Shown here in pieces: positions 10,333 through 21,349 of a stretch of 64,000 nucleotides of DNA (position 1 is the first letter of the stretch; each line of letters starts with the position of its first letter). Source of the stretch: Amanita rubescens (Eukaryota; Basidiomycota; Agaricomycetes; Agaricales; Amanitaceae); NCBI GenBank assembly GCA_015039365.1, contig WION01000010.1:372001-436000 (forward strand), given 5' to 3'. The notes under the pieces were generated by a model. That model ran no database searches. It saw only the letters and a program-made list of their open reading frames with translations, and was not told the origin of the DNA. The position numbers and the translations under genes were made by a program.

Positions 10333-11420
10333 TAGTGATTCAAGGTCCGGTCCGGTCCGGTTTTTTTTCCTTTTTTGGAAAGACCGAAACCGGACCGGTC
10401 TCACGGTGTCCCTGATATCAAAAAGACCGGAACCGGACCGCTTAAGACCGCAAGACCGGTCTTAATTTAAAAAAAAGACTGGTTAAGACCGGTCCTGGAC
10501 TGGTCCTGGTCTGGACCGGTCTTGGACTGGTCTGGACTGGTCTGGACTGGTCTTGGACTGGTCTAGACTAATCCTTACATTAGTTTCTATGTCCCTATGT
10601 CTCCCATACAACAATTTAAAACTACAAAACTTCATAAATATCAATATGTTCCTAACCCTCACCCTCTCACACCCTCTCACACCCAGCTGCACTCAGATGA
10701 GACACATAAAACCATTTTTGATGATGCCAGGAGACTGCCAAACATTGCCAAAGAGATTGCCAAAGAGATCACCAAAGAGAGAATGAAGCCCAGTGTTGCT
10801 GACCCTCACCCTCCCACTGCTCAGCTTGTCCCATTAGACCCCACTCCACCCCCTCACATCATCTCACACCCAGTTGCACTCCAGATAAGCCACATTAAAC
10901 CATTTTTAATGATGCCAGGAGACTGCCAAACATTGCCAAAGAGATTGCCAAAGAGATCACCAAAGAGAGAATGAAGCCCAGTGTTGCTGACCCTCACCCT
11001 CCCACTGTTCAATTATGTTCCATTGGATGTACTAGAGCATACCTAGATTAGTTAATTTCAGAATACCTTACCTGGAGTGTTGCAACAACAGATGTTTTCA
11101 AAATTCACATGTTATATATAACTTTAGACAAACTTTACTACTGTGAACTCAAATCTCAACCGTTTTTTATGTTTCAATACTCAAAAAAAAGCTAAAATAT
11201 AGGAGAACATGACTGTGTTGGTCACATGTGACAATTAGCGGTCTAGGACCGGTCTAGACCGGTCTTTTGCGGTTTTTTTGATTTTAAAAATTTAAAAAGA
11301 CCGGAACTGGACTGCCCTTGGACCTCCTAAGACCTGAGACTGCAGTCCGGTCCAAATCGGTCCTGGTCCGGTCCAGTTCCGGTCTTTTTCGGTCCTGAGA
11401 GACTGGAAATGGAAACACTA
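10333..11420 (+). mobile_element. hAT-2 MITE nested in hAT-1 (1088 bp)
   Basis: The ends read TAGTGATTC and, inverted, TAGTGTTTC, and TTCCACAA is duplicated on both sides (10325-10332, 11421-11428). Uninterrupted hAT-1 copies (for example near 33650) have the target once, which confirms the insertion. Subterminal DNA is a series of GGTCCGG and GACCGG words. It has no plausible transposase. Confidence 0.8.
10681..11010 (+). repeat. Two tandem 187-bp units inside hAT-2
   Basis: The unit beginning ACCCAG(C/T)TGCACTC starts at 10681 and again at 10868, and the two match over most of their length. The Lys-rich frames here arise from the repeat and are not treated as genes. Confidence 0.75.
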
Positions 11421-13065
11421 TTCCACAATGTCGCCACTGAAGTTGTTGCTGGCAACAGTGGCCATCAATCACCTATGACATTGCAGAGAGTTGTCAGAGG
11501 TCATGAACAAATGTGAGAAGGTTGAGATTATGAGGATTTGTGGCTACTATGTAGGTATTGAAGTCAAGTTTCAACTAGGGGAGGACTCAGAACTGGGAGC
11601 AGAGATGAGTTGTTGGTTATGTTGGTTATCTGGTGATCACATGGTGGTGAGTAGTTGTTAGCAGCATAATGACAGCCAGCCTACTAAACATCCACACTAA
11701 AAGCATGTGCCAAAGTAAACTCGCATATGTAACTCCATAATCAAGAGAACAATGACATACTGAATTAGTCCACCATACATATAGTAAAATGGGTAAGTAG
11801 AAAAATAAGTGGGCCTGTCCAACCAATCAGGTATGCATAATTTGGGAGTCCATGCCATAAACAGATCAGTGACTCTTTAATGGTGGCTGACATGGTAATT
11901 GTCAACTTCCACCTCTCAACAATTGTCTACAATTTAGTAAATATGCCCAGTTAAATGGGAGAAACAACTAATTTGGAGACTATGGGCCACCAAGTGGCAA
12001 ATCCAACTCAAGGACAAGCTTATTTTTTAAAAAAACAATGACCAGGATTATGTGACTAGGATCAGAGCCATCACATGTTTCCTTTACTTCTCACAGCATG
12101 GTCACCCACCTTGACAGGTGGTGCTTGCCACTGCAGTGGTGTTAAAGTTGTGTTAAAAAATCTTGCAGGGCTTGGGTCACATAAGACTCAGCCTCATTAC
12201 ATTTAACCTTGGAATAATAATTATGTATCTCAAAGTGCACCTGAGGCTCATGTTTACAAGTATACTATGTAGGCTATATACATACCAGCAGTGTTGCCAG
12301 AGGTACTAGTTTTCTCACAATTTAGGTGTCAAGTGGAAATATGAGAATGGCAAAGTGGCTACTGCTAATGCTGGCTTCCACATAGCATTGTGGTTCTTAT
12401 ATATATGTATGAGCCTAATCACATTGATTTTTCCACATACATATATTAAGACTTTTCAAATTTAGTCTTGTTTGGCATGTTCATTCTTACACAATTGAGA
12501 TGCCACAATTTTTAGGCATTTTTTGCAGATTGTTTGAGGCATGTCACAAACATGTCACACACCCCTGTCACACATGTCTATTCTCAAACATCCCAACAAA
12601 TGTGGTGAAACAAGCTGCATATTGTCCATTTTCCACCAAACATACAAACAAATATAAACAAACACAAATATTAGCACTACATAATTTTTGGGTATTTTTC
12701 AACATTTTTTTAGATTTTTTAAGAGGGTTTTGGTGCTTTCAGCACTGTTTCTGGAGGTATGTAAACATCAGAAGTGGAGCCCACAGCACCTACCACTTTC
12801 AAATATATGTAAATATATACAAACAAGCTCAAAATAGCAATACTACATGTCTTTCTACTGTATTTATGCATAGTCTGATTAAACTCTTATTAAACTCCCA
12901 TAGGACCAATCCTATTCACTCCTATTAAAGTCCAATAACTCCAATAGGACTCTCATTGGAATGAAGTAGGATTTCTCAGCCAAAATGGCTGACAACCATA
13001 TGTATCGGAATCCTATAGGATTCCTATGGGTAAGGGGGGGGGAGTGTAATGACCTCCAAAATGAG

Positions 13066-13283
13066 GCAGAATTTGGCCAACTACCTTCATCAGGAAAATG
13101 TCATTGTTGACTTTCAGGACTTTGACTTTCTTTCAGCCACTTTCTGTCACTTTCACTTTCAGGCCAGTACTTTTCGGCACTTTCACTTTCACAAAAAATA
13201 GTTTTACAACTTTTGTCACTTAAAGAAATTCATAGTTATTTAAGGTACTATAATCTATCAGAATGCTAACTCAAATGCATGAC
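13066..13283. other. Simple-sequence stretch, no gene
   Basis: Mostly reiterated CTTTCA/CACTTT words (13120-13200) followed by AT-rich DNA. I see no coding signal. Confidence 0.5.
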
Positions 13284-14091
13284 CATCTTTAATGTCTGGT
13301 CTGGTCTTTTTGTTATTTTTTGGGCAACTGCAACTGCAACCAGTCTTTTTTTTTTGGAAATTTCATAGGACTGGACCAGGACCACAAAAGACCTGTTGCA
13401 TGTGGTCTTTTGCAGTTGTCAACTGAATCTGGTTGCCAACTGGTCCTAACCAGTTGTAACCAGTTGCAACTGATGTTACCATTATTAAAGACATTTGCAA
13501 CCAGTTTTTTGGACTACACTGACATCACCATTGGATTCAGAGATCCAAAGAACCCCCAGAAACATTGAATACTCCATCAACAAACCCTTATCAAGTTCAG
13601 GCCTGAGACTTGTCCTCTTTGGTGATCTCTTTGATGATTTCTTTGTCAATGTTGGCACAATGCTCAAAATCATTCTGGCATATTTTCAGCCAGTTTGTGT
13701 ACTATGCTGATATCACCATTGGATTCAGTGACCCAAAAAATCCTAGAAACAATTGAATACTCCATCTACAAGCCCAAGCTTGACCATGACTGGGCTCAAT
13801 CTCTTTGATAGAAAACTGATGATGTCACTGGCATACAATGACTGAAATATTGTTGGAAATGTGCCATAAATTATGGGCATGTGCATACAGACATTGGTCT
13901 TTGCAAATAGCCAGTTGCAACCGGTTGCAACTGGTCTTTGGCCAGTCTTTTGTTTTTCCCAAAATTGAAAGACTGCAACTGGTTGCTCCCACAAAACTAG
14001 GCAACTGCAACTGATGGTCCGGTTGCAACTGGTCTGGTCCTGGTCCAGTCCTGGTCTTTTTCCAGTCCTATCAACTGGACTTCAAATCCCT
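13284..14091 (-). mobile_element. Diverged hAT-2 copy, inverted
   Basis: GGTTGCAACTGG-type ends flank an interior that is the reverse complement of the 187-bp units at 10681, again roughly duplicated (13512 and 13707). The right edge ends GACTTCAAATCCCTA (14091), where Helitron coding sequence begins. The left terminus and target duplication are unclear. Confidence 0.5.
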
Positions 14092-15493
14092 AGTCATAAT
14101 AATTGGCTGTAGCTGAGGATTATTTGTCATTCTCATAGTGACTTGGTCAGCATCATCATGAATGTAGATCTGTGCATAGCGTGGTGTCTGATTCTCCTCT
14201 GGAAGCAAAGCACCTGCATGATGATGTAATTCACCATGAATTTGAAATGAATATGGTCCAGGAGCATTAGTGACAGCATGATCAATTTTCACTCCTAAAG
14301 AAGTGAATGCAAATGCAGCATTGTATTGACAAATATTTTTCCTAAATGTTTTTGAGTGAGGAGAAATGCCACAGAGCATGTCTCTAAGGACTCTAGGAGG
14401 CTCTCTCAATGGAGGTAGCTGAATTTGACCTTGCAAACAGCAGCTGCCAAATTTTGGGTTTCTGCCAGTAGAAGAAGACAGCTTTTCACAGTCCCAATGC
14501 AAGGCATTGCAATGACCACAAATAACATTCATTGGACCCAAATTATGGATTTCATTTGGCTGAAGATCTACATATGGCCTTCTGGCCCTGGGAAGATCCC
14601 TGGGGTCTCTCTGAGGCAGATCAGGAACATCATCTTGATGATTTTGCATGCCTCTTCTGGCTTGATTTTCAAATCTCCTGTTCTCTCCATAAATGTTAGC
14701 TGCTTCCTGTTCTTGCTGCTCATTCAGAGGAAAAGCCTGAGCAATAGCATCATCCAGTCTTTGCCAATCAAAATTCATCAAAGTCAATGTCATTTAGATC
14801 AGGATCAAGCTCTCTTTCATGCTCTGCTCTCCATTGATTATTTATAAAATTTCTGACTTGAGCATCAGCTTCTGGTGGTCGAAACTCATCTACATCATCC
14901 AGGTTTTCTAATTCCAAAGCCAGTTGTCTTTGTATTTCAGCCTGTCTTTCCAGTTCCTGTCTTTGTAACTCAGCCAGGTCCCACTGTCTCTGCCTTTCAG
15001 CCTCCAAATCCAACTGTCCATGCAACTGAGCTTCAAGTTGAGCAAGTTGCCTTTGCCTGTGCTCTTCTTGCAACCTTGCTTGCAACTGTTGCAGAAGTGC
15101 TGCCTGTTGCATCCTGTGATTTTCAGCCTGTTCTCTATGAGCAATGTGTCCTCTGTGGACATTATTGAGCTCTTCTACATTAGCCTGAGGCCCAGACAAA
15201 ACATTTCTTGGTCCAGACATGCATCTAGGTCTGCCTCTGCCTCTAACAGCTAGCTGAGCACCTGTAGGAGCCAACTGAGCAGCCATATCTCCCCACCCAA
15301 CTATAGGTCTAGTCTGAACTCCAGCAACAAGCATCATCATGGACAGCAACTGCTCCACCAACCATAGCTGCAAAGAGCAGGAATAGCACCTCCTCTACCT
15401 CCTCTACCTCCTCTACCTCTTCTAACCAAAGGAGGAATATCAGGCATAGGAAATTGCCTGGGAGCATTGATATGCACAGGTATATGCACTTCT
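14092..15493 (-). pseudogene. Helitron Rep/helicase N-terminal region, truncated
   Basis: Two overlapping minus-strand frames carry a low-complexity Gln/Glu/Leu-rich region (15373-14768), then a Helitron helicase-like N-terminal domain (14793-14092). Recognisable blocks are CGHCNALHWDCEKL, FGSCCLQGQIQLPPL, YNAAFAFTSLGV and GPYSFQIHGELHHHAGALLP. In intact Helitrons this domain precedes the HUH Rep nuclease and the PIF1-like helicase, which are missing; an hAT-2 end closes the fragment at 14091. Ty3-B split the gene: its 5' part continues at 23991-24240. Removing Ty3-B and one CTTCT restores an uninterrupted frame across the junction. Confidence 0.75.
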
Positions 15494-15922
15494 TGTTACA
15501 AACGTACGTCATGGCCTATCTTTTCTTATCTTATCATCTATGTCATTCCTCCTATTTCATTATTTGCATATGCGTTCCTTCTGGAACATTCATCGTTTAT
15601 CATATGCCAATTACTTTTATCACATGTATGTCGTTTTCACATGTTAACCGTTTCATTATCACATGTAACCGTTTTCATTATCACATGTGTATATACTTAC
15701 CATATTTGCGTATGTACTTTGTACTATATAAATCACGCAAATATATGACTAGACCTCAGTCTAGTTTTAACAGTCAAAATCTGTCTCGTTATCGTCTAAG
15801 TTCCCTAGAGGACTTATCCGATAACACTCTTATTCTTTGAACGTTCTTAAGTGCCGGAACTCCCTTGAGGAACCTACGGTACCTGATAGGCTTGACTTAT
15901 CAGTGAACGAACGAACGTAACA
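15494..15922 (+). repeat. Ty3-B 5' LTR (429 bp)
   Basis: Begins TGTTACAAACG and ends AACGTAACA. The only difference I found from the 3' LTR is CCTTCTGG here against CCTTCCGG there. Confidence 0.95.
15725..15732 (+). promoter_or_regulatory. TATA box of the Ty3-B LTR promoter
   Basis: TATATAAA lies 33 bp upstream of AGTCTAGTTTT (15758-15768), the predicted transcript start. The spacing is normal for a Pol II TATA promoter. Confidence 0.65.
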
Positions 15923-15924
15923 AT

Positions 15925-15935
15925 AAAACTAGACT
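15925..15935 (+). promoter_or_regulatory. Ty3-B self-priming primer-binding site
   Basis: Two bases after the LTR the sequence reads AAAACTAGACT. It is the exact 11-nt complement of AGTCTAGTTTT at 15758-15768 in the LTR, right where transcription should begin. Length and position match the known Tf1/sushi self-priming mechanism. No tRNA 3'-end match (TGG...) is seen. Confidence 0.75.
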
Positions 15936-15959
15936 CCTCTCTGAGCACGATAGCTTTAA

Positions 15960-17762
15960 CGCTCTCACCTCCCATCATTCACCATTGCTCCACGACAATC
16001 TAAAAGTACCCCTCCGAATAACGCCAAACGAAACCCCCTTGACCATCTCTATTATCTCGACGAACATTCCATTCATTGGGATAAACGAGAAAACGGCTGG
16101 TGTTATACCGCTTCAGGAAAACCCGTACCAGGTCACCAGTTTTGGGTAAAACAAAAACTTGGAAGACCACCAAATCAATCCTTCCCGTTCGAAGGAGGAT
16201 TATATCTAAACGAACGCAAACTTGCCTTTCACGAAGGAAGTAAACGTTGGTACGCCACTGAATCGGAAACAGGAGAAGAACCGTACTTTATTAGAGACGA
16301 ATACTTTGAAGGAGAATCCTTCATAGGAGGAAAAGAGGAGTTAACACGAACTGCGCTACAACGTTGGAAGAAAGCGAACGAACCAGAAACCTTAATCACT
16401 AGCCAAGAAACTCCTGTTGTATCACCACACGTTCATTATAGAGAAAGCGCTGAACCGTCAGGAGAGTCCGATAAAGAAGACAATAAAGATCCCTTCTCTG
16501 AACAAGAGAAAGAAGAAGAATCCCAAGATAAACTTGAATACGCACCTGGAACCGAAGACGTTGTTATACCCACAGTAGAACAACGAGTTGAAGACGAAAC
16601 CTCAGCTCAACTCATCGCTTCCTTATCCCTTGCAACCGAATCTAAACTCGAAGCTACACGACCCGCACCATCACCCCCTGTCGTATTTCCATACTTGTTT
16701 GCCCCACTAACCAACCCATTTCCTTCTAGAAAAGGAAAAGAACGAGATATGAGTGGATCAGGACCCCGGACCGAATCAAGGTCAGATCTACCGAAGATCA
16801 AACCTCCTAAACCGTTCGAAGGAGATCGAAAATATCTCAATCCGTTCATAGCGAAAGCCGAATTATTCATGAAAATGAATAAAATGACGGATGCTCAAGA
16901 TAAGATACAGTTCATTATGTATCATATTGATGGCAACGCTCAACAATGGCGCGACAACAAAATAACTGAATATGACGCCGAAACGACAAAATACGCCAAC
17001 TATGACGCTTTTATTAAAGAACTGAAAGAAGATTGGGGACAAGTAGACGAAGCAGGACTAGCCATGCACAGATTACTCACATGGAGAAAACTCCCAAAGC
17101 AATCAATTAATCAATATATTGCGCGCGTCGATCGAGACATCAATTTAGCCAAAATCACTGACGATACAACGAAATGTCATCTCCTAGTTTTAGGATTACC
17201 AAACACCTTACGAGAAAAACTACGACTAGGAGGTGCCCCGACAACCTATAAATCATTACGAACTCGTATCCTTGACATAGAAGTGGCGAACACCTTATTC
17301 TCCACTTTTGGCCAAGTAAAAGAGTTTGATGACAAAATGGAAGTCGACGAGGCTGTACTAGAATTAAACCGACAAGCACGACAAATGCAGATTGCTGAAA
17401 CCTCCATGGAATGGGTAAAAACCGCTGTATGCTATGGATGCGGAAAAACAGGACATTTAATCTCGGACTGCCCTAATCCCAAAAAGAAACGACAAAACCT
17501 TGGGAATTCACGAGGAAGGGCAGCCCCTAGAGGACAATTTCGAGGAAAACCACGCAGCCGAAATAATAACCGCAACAAAGGGAAAGGAAAAGGAAAAAGA
17601 ATCAGAGCGCTGGATGCGGATGGCGATGAAGACGACAGTGGCTCGTCAAGTGAAGAATCCAACAGTGAAAACGACGAAGACCAGAGAATCGCCGTCATAC
17701 GAGAAATGGCGAAAACATTACCACGTAGCGCCCGCCGAAAATTGAACAAAAGGGGTTTTTAG
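15960..17762 (+). CDS. Ty3-B Gag with methionine-free N-terminal extension
   Basis: One uninterrupted frame runs from after a TAA (15957-15959) to the TAG at 17760. The first ATG is at 16749 and begins the conventional Gag (337 aa): capsid-like region, then a CCHC knuckle CYGCGKTGHLISDC at 17430-17471, then a basic and acidic tail. The 263 codons upstream lack methionine yet encode a domain also present in family A: a YYLDEHSIHW block, GQFW-like and RPPNQSF blocks, LYLNERKLAF, RWYATESE and DEYFEG, then an acidic linker. No ATG in any frame occurs between 15758 and 16749. A possible non-AUG start is ATT at 15984-15986 in a strong context (CACCATTG). If untranslated, the leader would be an unusually long coding-like 5' UTR. 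Confidence 0.75.
   Translation, partial: RSHLPSFTIAPRQSKSTPPNNAKRNPLDHLYYLDEHSIHWDKRENGWCYTASGKPVPGHQFWVKQKLGRPPNQSFPFEGGLYLNERKLAFHEGSKRWYATESETGEEPYFIRDEYFEGESFIGGKEELTRTALQRWKKANEPETLITSQETPVVSPHVHYRESAEPSGESDKEDNKDPFSEQEKEEESQDKLEYAPGTEDVVIPTVEQRVEDETSAQLIASLSLATESKLEATRPAPSPPVVFPYLFAPLTNPFPSRKGKERDMSGSGPRTESRSDLPKIKPPKPFEGDRKYLNPFIAKAELFMKMNKMTDAQDKIQFIMYHIDGNAQQWRDNKITEYDAETTKYANYDAFIKELKEDWGQVDEAGLAMHRLLTWRKLPKQSINQYIARVDRDINLAKITDDTTKCHLLVLGLPNTLREKLRLGGAPTTYKSLRTRILDIEVANTLFSTFGQVKEFDDKMEVDEAVLELNRQARQMQIAETSMEWVKTAVCYGCGKTGHLISDCPNPKKKRQNLGNSRGRAAPRGQFRGKPRSRNNNRNKGKGKGKRIRALDADGDEDDSGSSSEESNSENDEDQRIAVIREMAKTLPRSARRKLNKRGF
17753..17759 (+). promoter_or_regulatory. -1 ribosomal frameshift heptamer at the gag-pol junction
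   Basis: In the gag frame the end reads AGG GGT TTT TAG. G GGT TTT is a canonical X XXY YYZ slippery site, directly before the gag stop. Slipping back one base gives GGG TTT TTA GAA and enters the pol frame, open until 18713. Confidence 0.7.
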
Positions 17763-20700
17763 AACGAGACGACGATGAATCAGCGTCCGTCGTCTCTGAA
17801 GACGAACAACTATGTATAAATGGTGTAACAGTATTTTCTATATCCAGAAATAAAATCACCATTCCCATTACCAAATGTTCGAATCTAAAAACCGCTGAAA
17901 CCAAAGCCCTTATCGACTCAGGCGCACAAGGAAAATTCGTCGATAGCTCACTCGTCAATTGGAACGAAATCACTCGCTTAAAGAAACCCATCCCAGTGCG
18001 AAATGTGGACGGAACAAATAACAAGTCCGGAGATATACGGTATAAAATCCAGATAAGCTATAACATCGAAAACAACCGGTTTAAAGACTGGTTTTATGTC
18101 ACACGACTAGGCGATCAACGACTGATACTAGGATTACCTTGGCTCCGAGAAATCAACCCCAGAATAGATTGGTCTGAAGGAACAGTTAGATTCCCCGACG
18201 AAAGGAAGATCGATCCGGAAGAAGAAACTACGTTTGATTACGACGAAGAAACCGAAATGTACCTTCGGTATATCCAAAAAGAAGAAGAATTGAACGCAGA
18301 TGAGGACGAAGATCTTGAGACTGATCACCTTTGGATCCAAGCAAAAACATCAGCGTCTCAAACACTCGCACATGAACACGAAGATAAATCTACGAAAGTA
18401 GAATTACCCCCTGAATATGACAAATGGAGAAAAGTTTTTGATAAACAGACATCAGAACGATTTCCCATTTCACGACAATGGGATCATGCGATAGATCTAA
18501 AAGAAGGGTTTAAACCTAAAGTGGCGAAGAACTACCCGTTATCAATTCATGAGGAACAGCTAATGAATAAATGGGTCGACGAACAGCTCAAAAAAGGCTA
18601 CATTCGACCATCACAATCTCCGCAAGCGTCTCCTTTCTTTTACGTTGCAAAGAAAGAAAAAGGAGAATTGAGACCTTGCCAAGATTACCGATACATCAAT
18701 AGCTGGACGAAATGAAATGCCTATCCCCTTCCTTTAGTATCCGACTTATTATTAAAACTAAGAAAAGCAAAATACTTCTCCAAGTTAGACCTCCGATGGG
18801 GTTACAATAATGTGCGAATAAAGAAAGGCAACGAATGGAAAGCCGCGTTCACGACGAACCGTGGTCTCTTCGAACCTACTGTAATGCTCTTTGGATTATG
18901 CAATTCACCGTCAACATTTCAAACGATGATGAACGAATACTTCCGTGACATGATAGCCGAAGGATGGCTAGTCGTCTATATTGACGATATGTTGATATAT
19001 GGAGCGAACGAGGAAGAAACGAGGGAGCGCACTAAGCAAGTCTTGCAACGGCTGAAAGAAAACGATCTGTTCCTGAAACTGGAAAAATGTAAATTTGTCG
19101 CCAAGGAAGTCGAATTCCTTGGGATGATCGTCAAAGAAGGAAAGATCATGATGGACCCCGTAAAACTCGCTGGAATCAGCAAATGGCCCGAACCAAAAAC
19201 TGTTAAACAAATACGGTCATTTCTAGGGTTCGCGAACTTTTACAGGAAATTTATAGGAAATTACGCCGAAATAGTAGCTCCGCTCACGGAACTTACGAAG
19301 AAAACAGTTCCCTTCCGATGGGATGCAGAATGTCAGAAAGCATTTGACACGTTAAAGGAGAAATTCCTAGAAGAACCGGTTCTAGTTATGCCAGATCCAA
19401 CGAAACCGTTTTTATTAGAGACCGATGCGTCAAACTGGGCGGTAGGAGCCGTCCTGAAACAACGGGGATCTGATGGAGAACTGCACCCATGCGGATTTAT
19501 CAGTCATCGGTTAAGCGATACCGAACAAAGATATCAAGTATACGATCGCGAGTTATTAGCAATAAAGAAAGCGTTTGAAACCTGGAGACACCTTCTTAAA
19601 GGAAGCCCACATACGATAATGATCCACTGTGATCATAAGAATTTATCATATTATAAACATCCGCAGAAGATGACCGCCAGACAATCACGCTGGTGGCAAG
19701 AAATCACGGAGTTTGATATCAAGTTAGAACATGTCCCTGGATCAAAACTTATTCAGGCAGACGCTTTATCGAGACGCCCTGACCATATTAACAAAGAAGA
19801 GGCAAAAGCAAAAGAAATCCCACAAACCATGATCTCTGATGACATGGTTATCGCCGCGATCAATGTATCTTGGGCAGACAAAATCACCGAATTATTGCCA
19901 CAAGATAAATTTGCTAAAGTTGTAATTGACGGTCTCAAACACGGAAAACTACCCCTCCGATCAAAGTTTAATGACTGGAAGAACGATAACAACATCATTC
20001 GTTATCAAGGACGCGTTTATGTTCCTCAAAACGAAGAATTACGAAACGAAATAATCAAGTCACATCACGACCCTGTAGTTATGGGTCACCCTGGACGATT
20101 AAAGACACTAGAGCTTATCCGCCGTGACTATTATTGGCCTGGAATGACAACGACCGTATCTAAATGGGTCGAAGGCTGTGCCTTATGTCAACAAATGAAG
20201 GTTAATACACATCCGATCACACCGGGTTTGATGCCTATTAAATCCCACGCCACACGCCCATTCGAACAAGTTTCAATGGACTTCATCACAGATCTGCCAA
20301 TTATCGACGGTTTTGATTCTGTTTTGACCGTGGTCGATCAAGGCTTAACAAAGGGCGTAATATTCATACCATGCAAAAAATCTTTTACCGCTATGGATAC
20401 CGCCAACTCTTACATTAACGATGTTTATAAACGATACGGGTTACCGACAACCCTCATCTCTGATAGAGGACCACAATTTACCTCTAAAGTTTTCGAAGAA
20501 ATCTGCAAGATCTTCGGAATTAACCATAGAAAGTCGACCGCCTTTCACCCGCAAACTGACGGAGAATCGGAACGACTCAATCAGGAGCTAGAAACCTACC
20601 TCCGGTTATACTGCGTTGATCATCCAAAACAGTGGAAAGATCACCTGCCATTAGCAGAATTCGCGCACAATCAACGGATACATCAATCTACCAAGATGAC

Positions 20701-21349
20701 GCCGTTTGAAATCATGTTTGGAATAGAGCCTGTGGCTATCCCCACAGCATTCCCGCGAATCAATGTACCCGCCGCTGAAGACCGCTTCAAGGTCTTAACA
20801 CAAATACGAGACGAAGCTCTCGCCGCACACGAATTAGCTAGACAGCTAATGACTCAACGTGTCAAAGGGAAATCTCCCGCATTTAAAGAAGGAGACTTGG
20901 TATGGCTAGACTCACGAAATCTGAAAACTGGACAAATAAGAAAATTCTCGCCTAGACGAGAAGGACCGTTCAAGATCGAAAAGATCTTAGGACCTGTCAC
21001 CGCTAAACTTGAACTTCCCCCAAGATGGAAGATTCACCCCGTTTTTCATGTTTCACTCCTTACCCCTTATCATGAAAACGAAACACATGGTCCAAACTTT
21101 ACCAGACCAACCCCAGACCTTATAGATAACAAAGAAGAATACGAAATCGAGACGATTGTCTCGCACCGAAGAAAAGGAAACCAATGGCAATTTTTAGTCA
21201 AATGGAAAGGTTATCCGACATCTGACAATTCATGGGAAATCGAGGAAAACTTAGAACACTCCGAGGAGACCTTAAACGAATATAAGGAACAACATGGAAT
21301 TACAGCAATCGTCCCCACTACTCGTAAATCACGAAAACGCCGTTCTTGA
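17754..21349 (+). CDS. Ty3-B Pol: protease, RT, RNase H, integrase, chromodomain
   Basis: Pol is in the -1 frame relative to gag. Domains in order: protease (ALIDSGAQG, 17914-17925); RT ([10 protein letters not shown] near 18615, RWGYNN near 18800, YIDD near 18980); RNase H (LLETDASNWAVGAVL, near 19420); integrase zinc finger (HH, then CALCQQMK near 20180); DDE core (MDFITDL near 20280, ISDRGPQF near 20460, HPQTDGESERLN near 20555); and a C-terminal chromodomain (QFLVKWKGY near 21190). The chromodomain would direct integration to modified chromatin. A single TGA at 18713-18715 interrupts RT between SWTK and NAYPLPL; the frame is otherwise intact to 21349. Sister copies support an original sense codon, so this copy is probably inactive without suppression. 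Confidence 0.9.

Larger units (their letters stand above)
9511..13057 (+). mobile_element. hAT-1: large non-autonomous hAT-like element, complete copy
   Basis: The left end starts CAGTACTTTACACTCC and the right end, inverted, reads GAGGTCATTACACTCC, each followed by a C-run. The element is flanked by the 8-bp duplication AAAATGAG (9503-9510 and 13058-13065), as hAT transposases make. Subterminal DNA is full of the palindrome TCCTATAGGA. It contains a complete hAT-2 element (10333-11420) and no transposase-like ORF; short frames are not conserved between copies. Other copies: 24625, 32036, 37533, 44885, 46203 and 49638. Confidence 0.8.

Noticed and set aside
10597..10974. Lys/Pro-rich ORFs in hAT-2
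   Set aside because: They follow the 187-bp tandem repeat and have no conserved reading outside it.
12500..12928. 142-codon plus-strand ORF in hAT-1
   Set aside because: Other hAT-1 copies of the same segment carry stops and frameshifts; composition is AT-driven.
15454..15840. ORFs inside the Ty3-B LTRs (also 23534-23908)
   Set aside because: Fortuitous frames in LTR sequence, identical in both LTRs by descent.
18713..18715. TGA in pol as a programmed readthrough or selenocysteine codon
   Set aside because: It lies inside the RT domain, no downstream structure is evident, and family A copies have sense codons at the same place.
17996..21349. Pol as two separate ORFs divided at 18715
   Set aside because: Both parts are in one frame separated by a single TGA inside the RT domain; sister copies show CGA-to-TGA decay, so this is one broken gene.
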